Assembly (NCBI GenBank): GCA_028641055.1
Contig: CM054057.1
Location: 723,379,931-723,443,930 of the forward strand
Reading direction: 5' to 3'
DNA: 64,000 nt
Origin: Alopecurus myosuroides
Lineage: Eukaryota > Streptophyta > Magnoliopsida > Poales > Poaceae
Every line of letters starts with the position of its first letter. Position 1 is the stretch's first letter. Below the pieces are notes generated by a model. That model had not been told where the DNA came from. It was given only the letters and a program-made list of their open reading frames with translations, and did not search any database. Made by a program: the position numbers and the translations under genes. Below, one piece after another: positions 23,930 to 35,203 of the stretch.

Positions 23930-26900
23930 TCAATTTGCAGCAGATTTTTCCTTCTGCTGGGACGGGTCCTGATCTGCCGGGTCTTGAGGAGCTGGGTCTG
24001 GAGTCTTCGGGTCAGCTGGGGCTTGGGTCGCTCCTTCGACTTCATCAGCAGGGAAGTACTTCCACTCTAGCTGAGTCAAAGCATCAGTAACATTCTCTGA
24101 TTCATATAAAGGGCGTGGTAGAGCAGAAACAGAAGGAGTAACCGACTGATGCGCACCAGATGAGGAGGCTATGGAGAGCCGGCTCTTCGGAGGGGCTTGT
24201 CGAACAGCAGCCATAGCTAGAGGAATAAAAGGTATTTTTCGGTTACTTGAAGAAGTATAACCTGAACACATGTCCTTCAGTTTCAGTTTCTCAGCAATAG
24301 TGCAAGCATAGAACCGTCAATCCTTTTCTATCCTGGCGAAGTCCTTCTTCTAATACTTTGACATATCTGCTTTGTATTCTGGGAAACCTCCCACAAGAAG
24401 ATCCGGCTTCAATTCCGGATGATAGGCTTTCGCCAGTGACATGACCTTGATGGCTCCACGGCGACAGGATGATAGCTTATGCTCTTCTATCCACTGAGGG
24501 ACATGAGTTAGCTCCACAAGCATTTCGCTAAGTCTTTTAGGAGGAGTATCCCAGTTCCGGACAGCTTTAATACATTCTCCACCTCCAATGTATAGCTGCC
24601 GGATCAGGGTGAATAAGGCTTTGAGTTTCAGGTCTGGGAGTTTCAGGTTATTCCCATGCATTCTGCCTACAGGTTACAAAAGTAATTTCTGATCTGAGCC
24701 AAGCTATTTGGTGATAACACAAAGGAAATACAACATTGGAAATACAACACACTGAAGGGGATGGTAAACCGGATAAACTTACCAAAAACACTGCAAGTGA
24801 TATCTCTCAGCAGATCTGTGACCTTGGTAAACTTGGTCCGGGTCTCCTCTAGTTCCTTCTCAGCAGTCTCTGCTCTAGTTACAAGAGCCTTTTCCCCGGT
24901 TTCAAAATCCTGTTGCAGAACAGACCAAGTCTTGCCTGCCTTAGTTATTTGCTCTTCTAGCTCTTTCTGCCGGGTCCTGGCTTCCTCATTTTTCTTGGCT
25001 TCTTGGGCGAGCAAGTTCTTCAAATTTGAAACCTCCTTTTCCGAGGAAGATTCAAGACTCTGCAAAATATTCAAGTTATTCAAAGGTTTACTCTTAACTT
25101 GATAAATAACCGACTTATAAAATCATAACCTGGATACTGGTAAACTTATTACAGTTTCAAGAAAAGGTCAAGTCCCAATTAGCTACAGGCTCGCTACCCG
25201 GCACTTGGGGGCTACAGTATTTCAGTTTCAAGCATTGAGTTATACCCTATGTTTAAGTCCCGGCTAGCTGCATGCTCGCAACCCGACACTTGGGGGCTAC
25301 AGTACTTTAATCTTATTTAAAACAGTTAAGAACAAAAGCATTGCAAGTCCCGGTTTATAATGCCATTATAAACCGGCCATTGGGGACTACAGCTATCCAG
25401 GTTACAGTTATTCAGGTTACAAGCTATTCAGTCTACGACTATTCAGTAACAAGTATCCAAGTATATACTACGAATATAAACTAGAAGATTGAGGGCTACA
25501 TGTTATGAATATCGAGGTTTTCAGAAATTCTATGATGCCATCAGCACGGCGCCGGTTCTCAGAGAGTTCTTGAACAAGTGTGTCAAAGCTCTGGCCTTCA
25601 ATGTTCAGGCTAGGAGTAGATCTCTTATCTTCCGGCTTTACTTTCGGGTCTTCAATGACTTTGGAGAGAACAGTGGATTGTCCAGTAATCTCAACAGCCT
25701 AAGACCCGGTTATGACCATATCCGGGTCCTGAACATTTACCTCTTCAACCGGAGGATCATTACTCGGGATATCATCAACCGGGTTCACCTCTTCATGTTC
25801 TTCAGCCATATCATCCATATGACCCGGCGAGGGAGCAGCCGGTTCATCATTTTTTCCTCAAGGGTTTTCTCTTCAACATTCATGGAGGGAGCAGCGGACG
25901 AAAAAAGGTTCACTTTTAATACAGCTTGAGTTCTGTTGCCAAAGAAAAAGCTCTGAGTTACATTGCAAGATTAAGGTATTAGAAAATCAGGAAAGGAAAG
26001 TTAGATTACCCAGAGTTAATGAAGAATGAGCTAGCCTCACTGAAATGGGACGAGTCTGAGTTTGGGGAATCTGAATGAAAAGGACGACTCAGTTCTGGCC
26101 TCATTTGTCCGGCTAAGGGGTGTGAAGCAGTGGGCGAAACCCGGATTTTGGAGACCCGGCGAGTGGGAGTTTTCTCAGGCAAACCCGTTTCTAACTCGCT
26201 GGAGCCAGAGCTCCGGGTCCTTCTTCTCTTGCTACCCTCCTCATCCTCCTATGTTTTCTGTGTGTGTGAGGATGTTTTCAAAGGATTTTTTGACAGTCTA
26301 GAGATGTGCACCTTTGCGACAGCCTGCCGGGTCCTCTTCTGGCCTGCGGGGACTACTTTTCCACCACCAGGTTGGAACCAGTGATGGGAGTAGAGGGGTT
26401 GAAATCTGGCATGGCCTGATCCGGAACTTCATGACCTGTATCTTCTTCAACAGCTTGGCCACCGCCTAACCCGGCAACTTCTTGTTCCTCTTGCTCATCT
26501 TGCGAGTAATCAGCGTCAGCGAATTGGTTGTGCAACTGGCCGAGGGAGTCAAATTCAGAAACCTCTTCCTCATCGTCGCTTGGTTCTTCTGATTCTTCGT
26601 CTTCAGGTGGTGAAGCCGGTTCTTAGGTAGTAGTCCAGAAAGGGTCATTTGCCTGAGAACCGGAACAACGGCGAGGTTTGAACCAATACAACTAAAAAGA
26701 ATAATGAAAGAGGCAAAAATACAAAGATATGAAAACTTACGGGAGGAGCCGGGTTAGAGGAGCTAAAGGGCTCCAGACCAACTTCGAAGAATTTGTCTTG
26801 CTTCACTCCAACCATGAGTTTCAGGGAGGTTATCATCTCAGACTTAGAAACTATGGACTCAAAATATCGCATAGAATCTAATGAACCGGAATACTTATGG

Positions 26901-27719
26901 AATAACCGGTTCCTGATACTGAGTGGTTGAACACGCCAGTCTACCCAGGTTTTTGTCAAATCTAAACCTGTAAGCCCGTGAACTATCAGCGAGGTTACAC
27001 GTTTTAGGAGAGGCCGAATCTTGATTCGATCGGCAGGCTTGGCATAGGAGTTCATCATGCTAGTGTAAACTAAGCGTTCAGGACGGTAACCCGGAAGAGC
27101 CGGTTCACCTTCAGGAGTGGTACTTTTGATGTAAAAGTAGGATTTCTGCCACAACTTGGGATGGCTTGCAAGAGGAATACCTGGGTAGGCGATGTCCTTT
27201 CTTCTCTGGAACAAGACCCCGCCCCACACACACACAATGTATAAGGTCACCCCCAGCTACCTCAGGGTGTTTGTTACAATAAAAGTATTCGAGGAAAAGG
27301 TCTAGGTTTGTCTCTACTTGGAGGTAGTCCTCACAAAGGACTACGAAGTTGCTAACGTTTAAGATAGAATTTGGTGGGAGGTCTTGAGGATGGAGGCCAT
27401 AGTAAGCCAAGAGCCGGCGAAAAAAGAGAGAACCGGGTGGACGAAACAAACGGAGAATATGGGCTTCGAAAATTATTACCTCACCCGGCCCAGGTTCGGG
27501 CCGGATCTCATTTCCCGGAGCTCGCCAGGATAAACCTTTAGGCAGAAGCCCGGAATCCTCCATCTCCATGAGCCGGCCTTGGGACATCTCGGACTTGCAC
27601 TAGTTCACTTGCATTTTCTTCCTCCCAGAACCGGCAGTGCCAGAACCAGAAGCTCCTCCAGATTTCTTATTTTTTCCAGCTCCGCCGGCCTTGGACGCCA
27701 ATGTTTTCTCTTTTCCCAT
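23930..27719 (-). pseudogene. Antisense extra gene of outer gypsy, spliced and decayed
   Basis: Same architecture as the inner antisense gene. Start ATG 27719 (MGKEKTLASK, basic). TAG near 27602 stands where the inner copy has Trp (NWAK). The conserved block PGPGEVIIFEAHILRLFRPPG...NSILNVSNFVVLCEDY is at about 27510-27330. Likely introns: 26740-26653, one ending with acceptor G at 25060, and 24782-24667. Exon 25059-24783 is a strong coiled coil. Exon 24666 onward holds RRGAIKVMSLAKAYHPELKP and GFPEY, ending in stops near 24350 and 24317, then a Pro/Asp/Gln-rich tail to 23930. The exon structure about 26350-25060 is unresolved. Related to Transposase_28-type grass proteins. Function unknown; broken by several nonsense mutations. 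Confidence 0.7.
25203..25393. repeat. Repeated GGGGGCTACAG words inside an antisense-gene intron region
   Basis: ACTTGGGGGCTACAGTA occurs at about 25203-25219 and 25288-25304, each after CTCGC(T/A)ACCCG, and a weaker form (TTGGGGACTACAG) near 25381-25393. They resemble the element's own polypurine tract and follow a loose 80-90 bp period. Confidence 0.5.
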
Positions 27720-27854
27720 CTTGAGATGGACGCCGGTGAAGCTCCGGTCGCGGCGGCGTTGGAAGAAAAGCAGAGCTCTGGAGCTCAGATCGGTGGAGGA
27801 AGACGAAGTGGGAAGAGCAGGGTGAAAATGAGCCCTGGGGGGCGTACACCTGCT

Positions 27855-27861
27855 ATTTATA
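27855..27861 (-). promoter_or_regulatory. TATA box for the outer antisense gene
   Basis: TATAAAT on the minus strand about 136 bases before the ATG at 27719. Counterpart of 19032-19038 in the inner element. Confidence 0.5.
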
Positions 27862-28240
27862 AGCGGGGTCAAAACTCTAGGGTAAAGCGGTGATTTTTAT
27901 GCAAAACCCGTCCAAATTTTATTATTTACGGAAAGGTACAAGCAAGATCGGATCACAGAAAAATATTTTTCTCCAAAGAAATGGAACAATTATACGGAGA
28001 ATAATCCGGGCTAGGTTAAGATCTTTTTCTTCCAGAGATTTGGGAGATAAAAATATGAAAGTTATCTTTACAAGAAACGGAAATATATGATCCCGGAGAT
28101 AAAGAGCTCGGCCCGTGAGATCTGGAACAGATATCCCGGGAGGTTATTTTCCTTGGACTAGAAGATTAGTGTTTAAAGTTTCTGGATAAAGCTTAACATG
28201 AACTTCTTAAGTTTGAGGCTTAAAACGTTCATGTTAACCT

Positions 28241-28249
28241 GGGGGCTAA
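28241..28249 (+). other. Polypurine tract of outer gypsy
   Basis: GGGGGCTAA directly before the 3' LTR. Confidence 0.7.
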
Positions 28250-28866
28250 TGTTGGGGGAATAGGTAAGGGGGAGCCTTACCGGCCTCTGACATAAACCGG
28301 GAATCGCCTCATCCGGTTTATGGTGAATGACCCGGGTCGTGCTGGGCAGGGCCGGGTTAAGCCAGGAAGAGTCGGGTTGCGGTGAGTGTGACCCGGCTAA
28401 ATGAAGAACCGGCCCAAGGCCCAGGTCGGACGACACGGAAGCCCGGAAGCCCGGAGAGCAGTTCAAGGCCGTCCCAGGAGTAGCCGGATCATAAGAAGAG
28501 CCAGACCCAGATGGTCAAGAACCGGAGGAAGATAGGACTCCGAGGACGGGCGGGACCCAGACTCTCTTGTAACCCGGAGGTCTCGTCCATTATATAGGGC
28601 GAGACCCCGAGACGTTGAAAGAAAAGTTCTAAGTTGATAGCAAAACAACTCAAGACATCGAGAGCCGGAATCGCCCTTTGTAATCGAGACTTGGTACTCT
28701 GATAAGTAAGAAAGCAGGAGTAGGTTTTACCCTCAATCGAGGGGCCGAACCTGGGTAAACTCGCGTCTCTCGTTTCCACCTTAACCCTTTCGAAGTTTCG
28801 CTTAGTAACAATGGCCTCGCAGTCTAGTTCTCGCATGAGAACACTTGTCGTGACAACACCACGACA
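28250..28866 (+). repeat. 3' LTR of outer gypsy
   Basis: Pairs with 3203-3811. It has an 8-bp tandem gain (GAAGCCCG-type) near 28440 and a TATATA at 28591-28596. Confidence 0.92.
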
Positions 28867-28871
28867 GTCTC
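28867..28871. repeat. Target site duplication of outer gypsy, right copy (GTCTC)
   Basis: Four of five bases match 3198-3202. Confidence 0.6.
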
Positions 28872-29177
28872 CTCTAGTGTTTATATGAGGATGTGGGATA
28901 GGAAGATCGGGAGAGTACCGTCCGGGGACATTATGTTAGTCTTCCTTTTCATCCTTTCCCTTAGAAGATGAAGTTTTCTTAGAGGATGGAGCTTAACTTT
29001 TAGATTCTTCACCCTCATCCTCGTCATTCTTATCATGCAGAACTACTTCCGGAGGAACCAAAGATGCAGATGTTGGGTCCTTGGCTTTCAAGATCGCGTC
29101 ATCAAACCACGCAAATACTTCATTTGGGCATCCATGGATGAGGTCAAGGAAGCTTGCATTTCCTTGAGATCATTCAT
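28867..29177 (-). pseudogene. gag-like gene of older LTR retrotransposon, N-terminal part
   Basis: Minus-strand frame from ATG 29177 (MNDLKEMQASL) with a frameshift near 29100, then DDAILKAKDPTSASLVPPE and an acidic stretch. It ends at the outer insertion, and the reading resumes at 3202 with DPPEIDAHSFGQ, a usual start of the gag capsid region (compare 'GDPPEFDGKSFS'). The two halves are now 25.7 kb apart. Confidence 0.55.
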
Positions 29178-29258
29178 GGTGGCCGGTGCTGCGGACGGTG
29201 GTTTCCTCTACGATGGCATACTATACTCTTAAGCGGTTAAGCGCAAAATAAGAGCTGA

Positions 29259-29272
29259 GGCTATGGTACCAA
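29259..29272 (-). other. Primer-binding-like site of older LTR retrotransposon
   Basis: Minus-strand TTGGTACCATAGCC, one base after the LTR end at 29274. It resembles the initiator-tRNA-Met complement TGGTATCAGAGCC with a few changes. Confidence 0.55.
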
Positions 29273-29273
29273 T

Positions 29274-30607
29274 TGAGTGGATAATATAGGCACCTAAAGG
29301 GGGTGAATAGTTGCTGATTCCAAATTTTAATTCTTTTTCAATTTAGGCTTGACATAAAGAGAAATTGTCTATACATGAAACTAAGGTGAATTTACCTATA
29401 TGACACGAGCAACACTAAGCAAGATACAAATACAAACTAAACATAAAGGAAAGAAGAAACCGATAACGAAAGCACGCAGAGACAAGGATTTATTCTCGAG
29501 TTCCTCCCTTTGAGGGGAGTACGTCTCGTTGAAGGGATGTGAGTTTCGCCACGAAGGCTACTCAACGCCACAAAGGACTCACCCTCTTTTCCGATGAACT
29601 TCGCCACAAAGGCCTAGTTTACTTTTCACAATTGATTCCTTCGAGGCGAAAATCAGTGCCTTTACAATGAGCTTGAGGCACACACTCACAACCGAATTGG
29701 GGGCTTCCAAGAACACCAAAAATCTTGCTACAATCAACAAGTGAGCAAAAATGGAGTCTAGGTTTTCCACAAGGAAACCCTAGATTTGAATCCCTCAAGT
29801 GAATGAGGGGGAGATGAAGAACGACTTGGTGAAGTTGTAGATCGGGTCCTTCATCTTCAATCCTCTAAAGATCAATGAGTTTGGGTAAAGGGATTAAGAG
29901 AAATCTAGCTTTTAGCGAGCTCAATAAATGGATCTTAAATGCTTGGACGAACTGGAAATCTTGGGTAAGAAGGAGAGGTATTTATACACACTCAAAAAAT
30001 GTAGCAGTTGGAGTGCAGGAATTGGACAGGAATTTCCGGTTCAAACATGAACCGAATATTCCGGTTGCTTGGTCTGCTTCAGATCTGGATTCTTCAAAGG
30101 GGTTGACCAAAAAGAAAATTCGGTTCCCCAGAATTTCCGGTACACTCAAGTGATAAAACGATTCTGGGACTTAGCCATTTCTCGAGTCCTTTTTCAACAA
30201 TCGGATACTCCGGTAGACTGGAAACTTCCGGCTCACATCTGTGCCGAAAACCCTTAATCCTTAGCCATTTTATTCGAGTCCTGGTACTAAACAGATATTC
30301 CGTTTGGAAGGTAATTTCCGGTTGGAAATTTCTGGCACCCTCTAGGGCCAGAAGCTTTCTTTCCTTAGATGTTTTCACTGAGCCTCTTCAGAACCGGATA
30401 TTCCGGGTGGACAAAAAATTTTGGTTGGAAATTTCCGGTCACCAGCAGGAACCGTGAATGTTGATCTACCTTCACACTTTTTGGTGTTTGATGCATATGA
30501 ATAATATTTAACACCTGCACCACTTAACACCTTAACACCTGATTAATAGAATCACTAGTATTGTTAACTAACACACAAAACACAAGGATATAAGAAATGC
30601 TCTTTCA
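29274..30607 (-). mobile_element. 5' LTR of older minus-strand LTR retrotransposon
   Basis: On the minus strand it runs from TGAAAGAGCATTTC at 30607 to TATCCACTCA at 29274, with TG...CA ends, and is followed by a primer-binding-like site and gag. Length 1334 bp. It contains many degenerate GGAATTTCCGGTT words (30030-30440). Its partner LTR is not in the window, so the right end of the element is defined but the left is lost or truncated. No clear TSD can be tested. Confidence 0.65.
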
Positions 30608-31016
30608 CCCAACCTATTGCAGTCGACGAAACCACCCAACGGGTAGAGGAGGGTCACAGAGGCGGCGACATGGAGGAGACGATTCGCGGATAAGTCATAG
30701 TTTTTTTTGGAAATATTTGCCAGAGGACAACGTTATTTTTTGACATTTGCCAAAACACATTGCTAGAATGTGTATTTGTCGAGTACCATTACAATATCAT
30801 GGCACAATTGTAGAACGCACTGAATCACCGAAACCGGAAAGTTTGACATTTTTTCTTTGGGATGATGAACTTAATTCTGGTTTTGAGGTTTTTTTTTCCC
30901 TTTCTCCTGTTCAAATTTAGGGAAGAGTAAGAGACCTCGTCTGTTTGGATCAAGATTTGCGAAAATCATTATAGTCTGCACACAGGCCAAGTTGCCGTCC
31001 ATGGATGCGGGCACCC
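30608..31016. other. Unassigned non-coding sequence left of Harbinger element
   Basis: No convincing coding frame, RNA gene or repeat end. It continues at 33061 after removal of the Harbinger insertion. Confidence 0.4.
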
Positions 31017-31019
31017 TCA
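31017..31019. repeat. TSD of Harbinger element, left (TCA)
   Basis: Matches TCA at 33058-33060. Confidence 0.7.
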
Positions 31020-33057
31020 GGGCATCTCCAGCCGTTCGGCCCCCCAGGACGCAAAAATACCCCCTTTTTTTCCGCCGCGGCGCGAAACGGCGCAAAACAG
31101 GAAACTAGGGGGGGGCACGTTTCCCAGCAGTGAAACACAGGTCGTCCCCCAGCCGGCGATTCGGCCATATTTGGGCATGTAGAGTTTTGGCACACAAATA
31201 AATAGAGTTTTGCCACACAAATAAATAGTTCAACAATTTAAACAAATAAAATAAATTACACTACGCATTGTCATCGTCCTCAACATTGCCATTCCCCTTT
31301 CGCGCCCACAAATGCTGCACCAGGTCATTCTGTAGAGCATGGTGTGTTCCAGCGTGTCGAATCTCCTGTCGCTTGGCGAGGAAGGCTGTCCATGATGCCG
31401 GCACATGGTGATCAACAGTTGCAAGAGGACCATGTCGGTAGTATGGTGTGCTTGCCTCACTGTCAGGCACCAGGTCATCCCACTCACTCTCAATGATCAT
31501 GTTGTGCAAGATCACACAACACTGCATCACCTCCCACATATTGGACTTCGACCAAGTCATAGATGGGTACCGGACAATAGCGAATCGAGATTGCAGCGCG
31601 CCAAATGCCCGCTCAACATCCTTCCTGCAAGCCTCTTGGCACTTGGAAAACCAAGCTTTTGCGCTTCCTGGGACAGGGTTGGAGATGCTCTTCACAAATA
31701 TTGCCCACTTCAGGTAGATGCCATCTGCAAGATAATACCCCTTTGTATACTGGTGTCCATTGATCTCATAGTTCACAGGGGGGCATGGCCTTCGACAAAC
31801 TCGGCAAATACATTCGAGCACTGCAAGACATTGATGTCGTTGTGACTTTCAGGCATACCAAAAAATGAATGCCAAATCCACAGATCGTACGAAGCCACGG
31901 CATCGAGAACCACCAAGCACTCTCCTTCCTTTCCCTTGTACATCCCCTGCCAGTCAAATGGACAGTTCTTCCATGCCCAATGCATACAGTCGATACTGCC
32001 AAGCATCCCAGGAAAGCCTCTTGCTTCATTCTCTGCGAGGAGGCGAGCAGTGTCTTGCACATTGGGTGATCGCAGGTATGTTGGGCCAAAAACTGCAACC
32101 ACTGCCCGGCAGAACTTGTTCAACCAGTCAAGGGCCATGGACTCGCTCATGCGTAGGTAGTCATCTTGTGCATCTGCGGGAGCACCGTATGCAAGCAACC
32201 TCATGGCCATCGTGCACTTCTGAATAGAGGTAAAGCCTACCGTGCCGGTGCAGTCCTTCTTCAATTTGAAATAGGTGTCGAACTCCCGGATGGCATGCAT
32301 GATCTCGAGGAAGAGCTTATGTTTCATCCTGAAACGACGCCGGAACACCTTCTCGTCGTTGGTGAGATCCTCGGCGAAGTAGTCGGAGTAGAGGATGCAG
32401 TAGCCCTCGTACCGCCGCCTCGGCTTGCTCTTGCGGCGACCGGGCCTCGCTCCAGCACGCCGCGGCTGGGCGGCCTGGGCCTGCAAGCCGTCCAGGCAGC
32501 TCGGGACCAGCAAGTGTTCCTCGTCGTCGATGGCGGCCTGATCTTCCTCGTCGAATAGCTCGGCGAGCATCTCCTCGGCGTCGGAGTCCATGGGCCGGAC
32601 AGAACGTCGAACACCTTGCGGGGGGTGGACGCGTTTCGCCGGGTACAACCTCCCTCGTGGCGGAGGCGCGAGTAAACGGCGCCGACGACGTGGTGGAGCT
32701 AGACGGCGGCGGTTCGGCTCGTTGCTCGTGTGTGGTTGTGGCCGACGGCGGCGACGTGGGGGTGGCCGACGGGGTGGCGACGGCGAGTCGAGCGAGAGGA
32801 AAAGGCGAGTCAGGGTGGGGAAGTGGGGGGAAATGGTCTTGCCTCGCCGACAGTGCTGGCCCACGCGCGTTTTTACTTCCGCCGCCCCCCAAGCCGAACC
32901 CAACGGGCTGGGTTCCGCCTGGGTGCGACGGCACTAATTTCCGCCGAAACGGCGCTATTTGGGGTTCTGGGGGGCCGGCTGGTAAAAAACGGCGATTTTG
33001 GAGGAAAACGGCGGTAATTCGCGTCCTGGGGACGCTGGGGGACGGCTGGAGATGCCC
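31020..33057 (-). mobile_element. PIF/Harbinger transposon
   Basis: Terminal inverted repeats GGGCATCTCCAGCCGT at the left and its complement ACGGCTGGAGATGCCC at the right (one base of uncertainty), flanked by TCA on both sides. That is the 3-bp duplication style of Harbinger elements. Subterminal sequence is similar in both ends (CCCAGGACGC). 2038 bp, one transposase gene on the minus strand. I see no second gene for the MYB/SANT-like ORF1 protein that autonomous plant Harbingers usually have. Confidence 0.9.
31261..32591 (-). pseudogene. PIF/Harbinger DDE transposase (one frameshift)
   Basis: Start ATG 32591 (MDSDAEEMLAELFDEED, acidic). The helical region is about 32430-32060 (YSDYFAEDLTNDEKVFRRRF, MRLLAYG). 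The nuclease core is DDE_Tnp_4 type: first Asp in GSIDCMHW (about 31990), second Asp in GYYLADGIYLKWA (about 31725), Glu in DVERAFGALQSRF (about 31614), with CVILHNMIIE after it. The frame breaks once, in the G run 31778-31783, where one more base would restore reading into the second Asp block. The rest is open to the stop at 31261. About 440 residues in all, normal for the family. The transposase acts in the nucleus, cutting at the TIRs. The frameshift could be a real defect or an assembly error. Confidence 0.9.
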
Positions 33058-33060
33058 TCA
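33058..33060. repeat. TSD of Harbinger element, right (TCA)
   Basis: Matches 31017-31019. Confidence 0.7.
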
Positions 33061-35047
33061 CGGTTTAGTGCGAGGGCGTAGATACAAGCTTGGACTATTC
33101 ACGGAACGAGGCAGCACCTTGCGACCCTGTGGTTGGTCTCCATGGGGCATGGCCGCGGACGTGGGACAGTGCAGCGACACAGGGAGAAGAGAGTTTGGCC
33201 ATAGGGATGCGTCTCGCTGGGGAGAGAAGCAACGCTGGGCTATGGCGACGGGGAAGCTCGGGCTCACGACTAGAGTTTGTCGTTCTCCTGGGGTGTATTT
33301 CCCCGTGTCCTCCTCGTATTCCTCAATTGCTAGCTAGCGGAAAAGTATATCTAGGCACATTAGACGAATAAATGGTAAAGCAGCAATTTCGCTTTGAATG
33401 ATTCAAACTTTTCAGTTTGGGCGATGTAGCGTGTTTTAGCAAATATGACATAAAATTTTAATGTACTGGACAAAGACACGTTCCGACGATGTGTTTCAGC
33501 AAAATATCGGAAATTTGTATTCCTTTTATTTTTTTTTTTGAGAAATCACTAGCAAAAATGCCCGTGCGTTGCTACGGATTGGTTTTTAGTGAATATTATT
33601 ATTTCTGACCCCCTAGCCCCCGAAATCAACAACCTAAGCACTCAACCGACCGAACTATATCAGCCACCCGAATAAAACTCTATTGATCGGTTCGTTTTGT
33701 TTTCTCCACCAACCCGCGAGAGAAATACACCATCCTTCCATCCACCAGAATCCCCATACTCCACGTGCCACCGGTGTATGGTTCTGCCCCGGCTCATGGT
33801 TGCCAACGCCGCCCTCCTTTCCACTCCCCTTCCTCGAATTTGTCGCGCGCAACACATGCTCGGCAAAACGCAGAAGAAGATTACATATATCCGAGAAAGA
33901 TAATGCTAATAACACAATGGTAGTTCAAGTGTATAGTCGTAGTATTAATCACAATGCGGATGTTCACAAAATACACACAATAAACAATGTAGTACTTCAT
34001 CAAAAAAAAAAAAAGATGTAGTACTCGTCCGATTCTAATTTTTGCCCGGAAGCTAACTATTGAATCATGCAAGAGCAAACTAAGTGATACAGGAAACGAC
34101 GATCCTTGGGTTCGCTTACTAAACTATATTTGTAAGGGGTTGATTGTTTTCAATACAAACTGTACCCAAATGTTTGCAATCACAATTTTAGCCTGCATTA
34201 TGGTCCGTCATATATGCTATTGTATTGTCGTGTGATCAGAAATAGAGCTTGACCTTCCTGCGCCAAGTCACAACCAAGCCATGGGACCCGGGAAAAAAAA
34301 TCTGCTCCTGTCATAGGGTTTAACATATTTACTTGCAAACAGTAGGATGTCAACACAGTTATGGATTAACCAATCAGGCACGGAGCATGTCTTTCCTTTC
34401 TTTCTCGCACTCGTGGCTCCCATTTGATCCCTCCGTTAATATTTGACATTATCCTCCAGCAGCCTTCTCAGACAGTGAAACTCAAGGATGGATGTCGTCT
34501 CTGCAACGACGCATCACAACTTCACAAGAGCCCCCGACATGCGACATGTATTGCACGTACGTCAATGGTCTCTGCGCTCCAAGAGTTCAATCTGATTGGT
34601 GTTCTCACCGCCAGCGCCGACATGCTCATCACTGTCCGCATCGCGTGCGATCTCCTCGGCGTCGACAGCGCCGTCAAGGCCGGCCGGCCACCACGGATTA
34701 TATTACCGTGTTGCTCTGGATGCACGCCTCACACATGGCCGCGCTTGTCCTCACCTCGCGCCGTCTCGGCGATACATGCTACCTGATGACCTCTGAGATC
34801 CTCCACCTGCCATGTCAATGGCGATGGCCGCCTCGCTGCTTCCACGCGCGCCTCGCGGTGGTTCCCTGATTTGTGGCGAGGGAAAAAAGAGACATGATAG
34901 ACGACATTTAACTCAGCGTAAGATCTGGACGACGCACGACTTTGTATGTATGGCCACCGGCCAACTGTACATAGCCCGGTTTCTTTGGGCCAGCACGCAG
35001 GCTGCAGGACGAGCGTGGCGAGGCCCAAGCGATCGACCGGCTAAGGC
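33061..35047. other. Inter-element sequence, mostly unassigned
   Basis: Nothing complete. At about 33541-33582 there is a CACTAGCAAAAATGCCCG and GCGTTGCTACGG motif that I associate with a frequent grass repeat, after a T-run. 34424-34870 has coding-like composition (see separate entry). The remainder is AT-rich without recognisable genes. Confidence 0.4.
34564..34870 (+). pseudogene. Unrecognised coding-like fragment
   Basis: GC-rich in the third codon position. One frame reads LQEFNLIGVLTASADMLI then TVRIACDLLGVDSAVKAG. It then seems to switch frame near 34680 to TTDYITVLLWMHASHMAA then LVLTSRRLGDTC. The two pieces look like one protein broken by a frameshift. I do not recognise the family. 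No start, stop or promoter can be assigned. Confidence 0.25.
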
Positions 35048-35050
35048 GAG
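35048..35050. repeat. TSD of CACTA element, left (GAG)
   Basis: Matches GAG at 45656-45658. Confidence 0.9.
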
Positions 35051-35203
35051 CACTGGTAGAAAATAGGCCTTCGGTACGCCCCCATTAGTCCCCAAAATAA
35101 TGGACCCGCGACCATAGGGGTCTTTAGTCACGGTTCGGGACGAGACCCGCGACCAATAGTCTGGGCCCAGCGCGCTCGGCCCACAGCTGGCGGAGGGGAG
35201 GGG

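Larger units (their letters stand above)
3203..28866 (+). mobile_element. Outer Ty3/gypsy (Tat-lineage) retrotransposon, interrupted
   Basis: Two LTRs of 609 and 617 bp bound the element and begin TGTTGGGGGAATAGG and end ACCACGACA. A primer-binding-like site follows the left LTR and a G-rich tract precedes the right one. Order on the plus strand: gag, protease, [inner element 6980-19897], RT, RNase H, second RNase H, integrase. An antisense gene follows, then the 3' LTR. Without the insertion it would be about 12.7 kb. The two RNase H domains and the antisense extra gene are Tat-lineage traits. By hand I count about 32 substitutions plus one 8-bp indel between the LTRs (about 5%). Every gene carries stops or frameshifts, so it is dead on its own. 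Confidence 0.9.

Noticed and set aside
31821..32937. Plus-strand and alternative-frame ORFs across the Harbinger element
   Set aside because: Shadows of the minus-strand transposase and of the GC-rich leader; no conserved motif.
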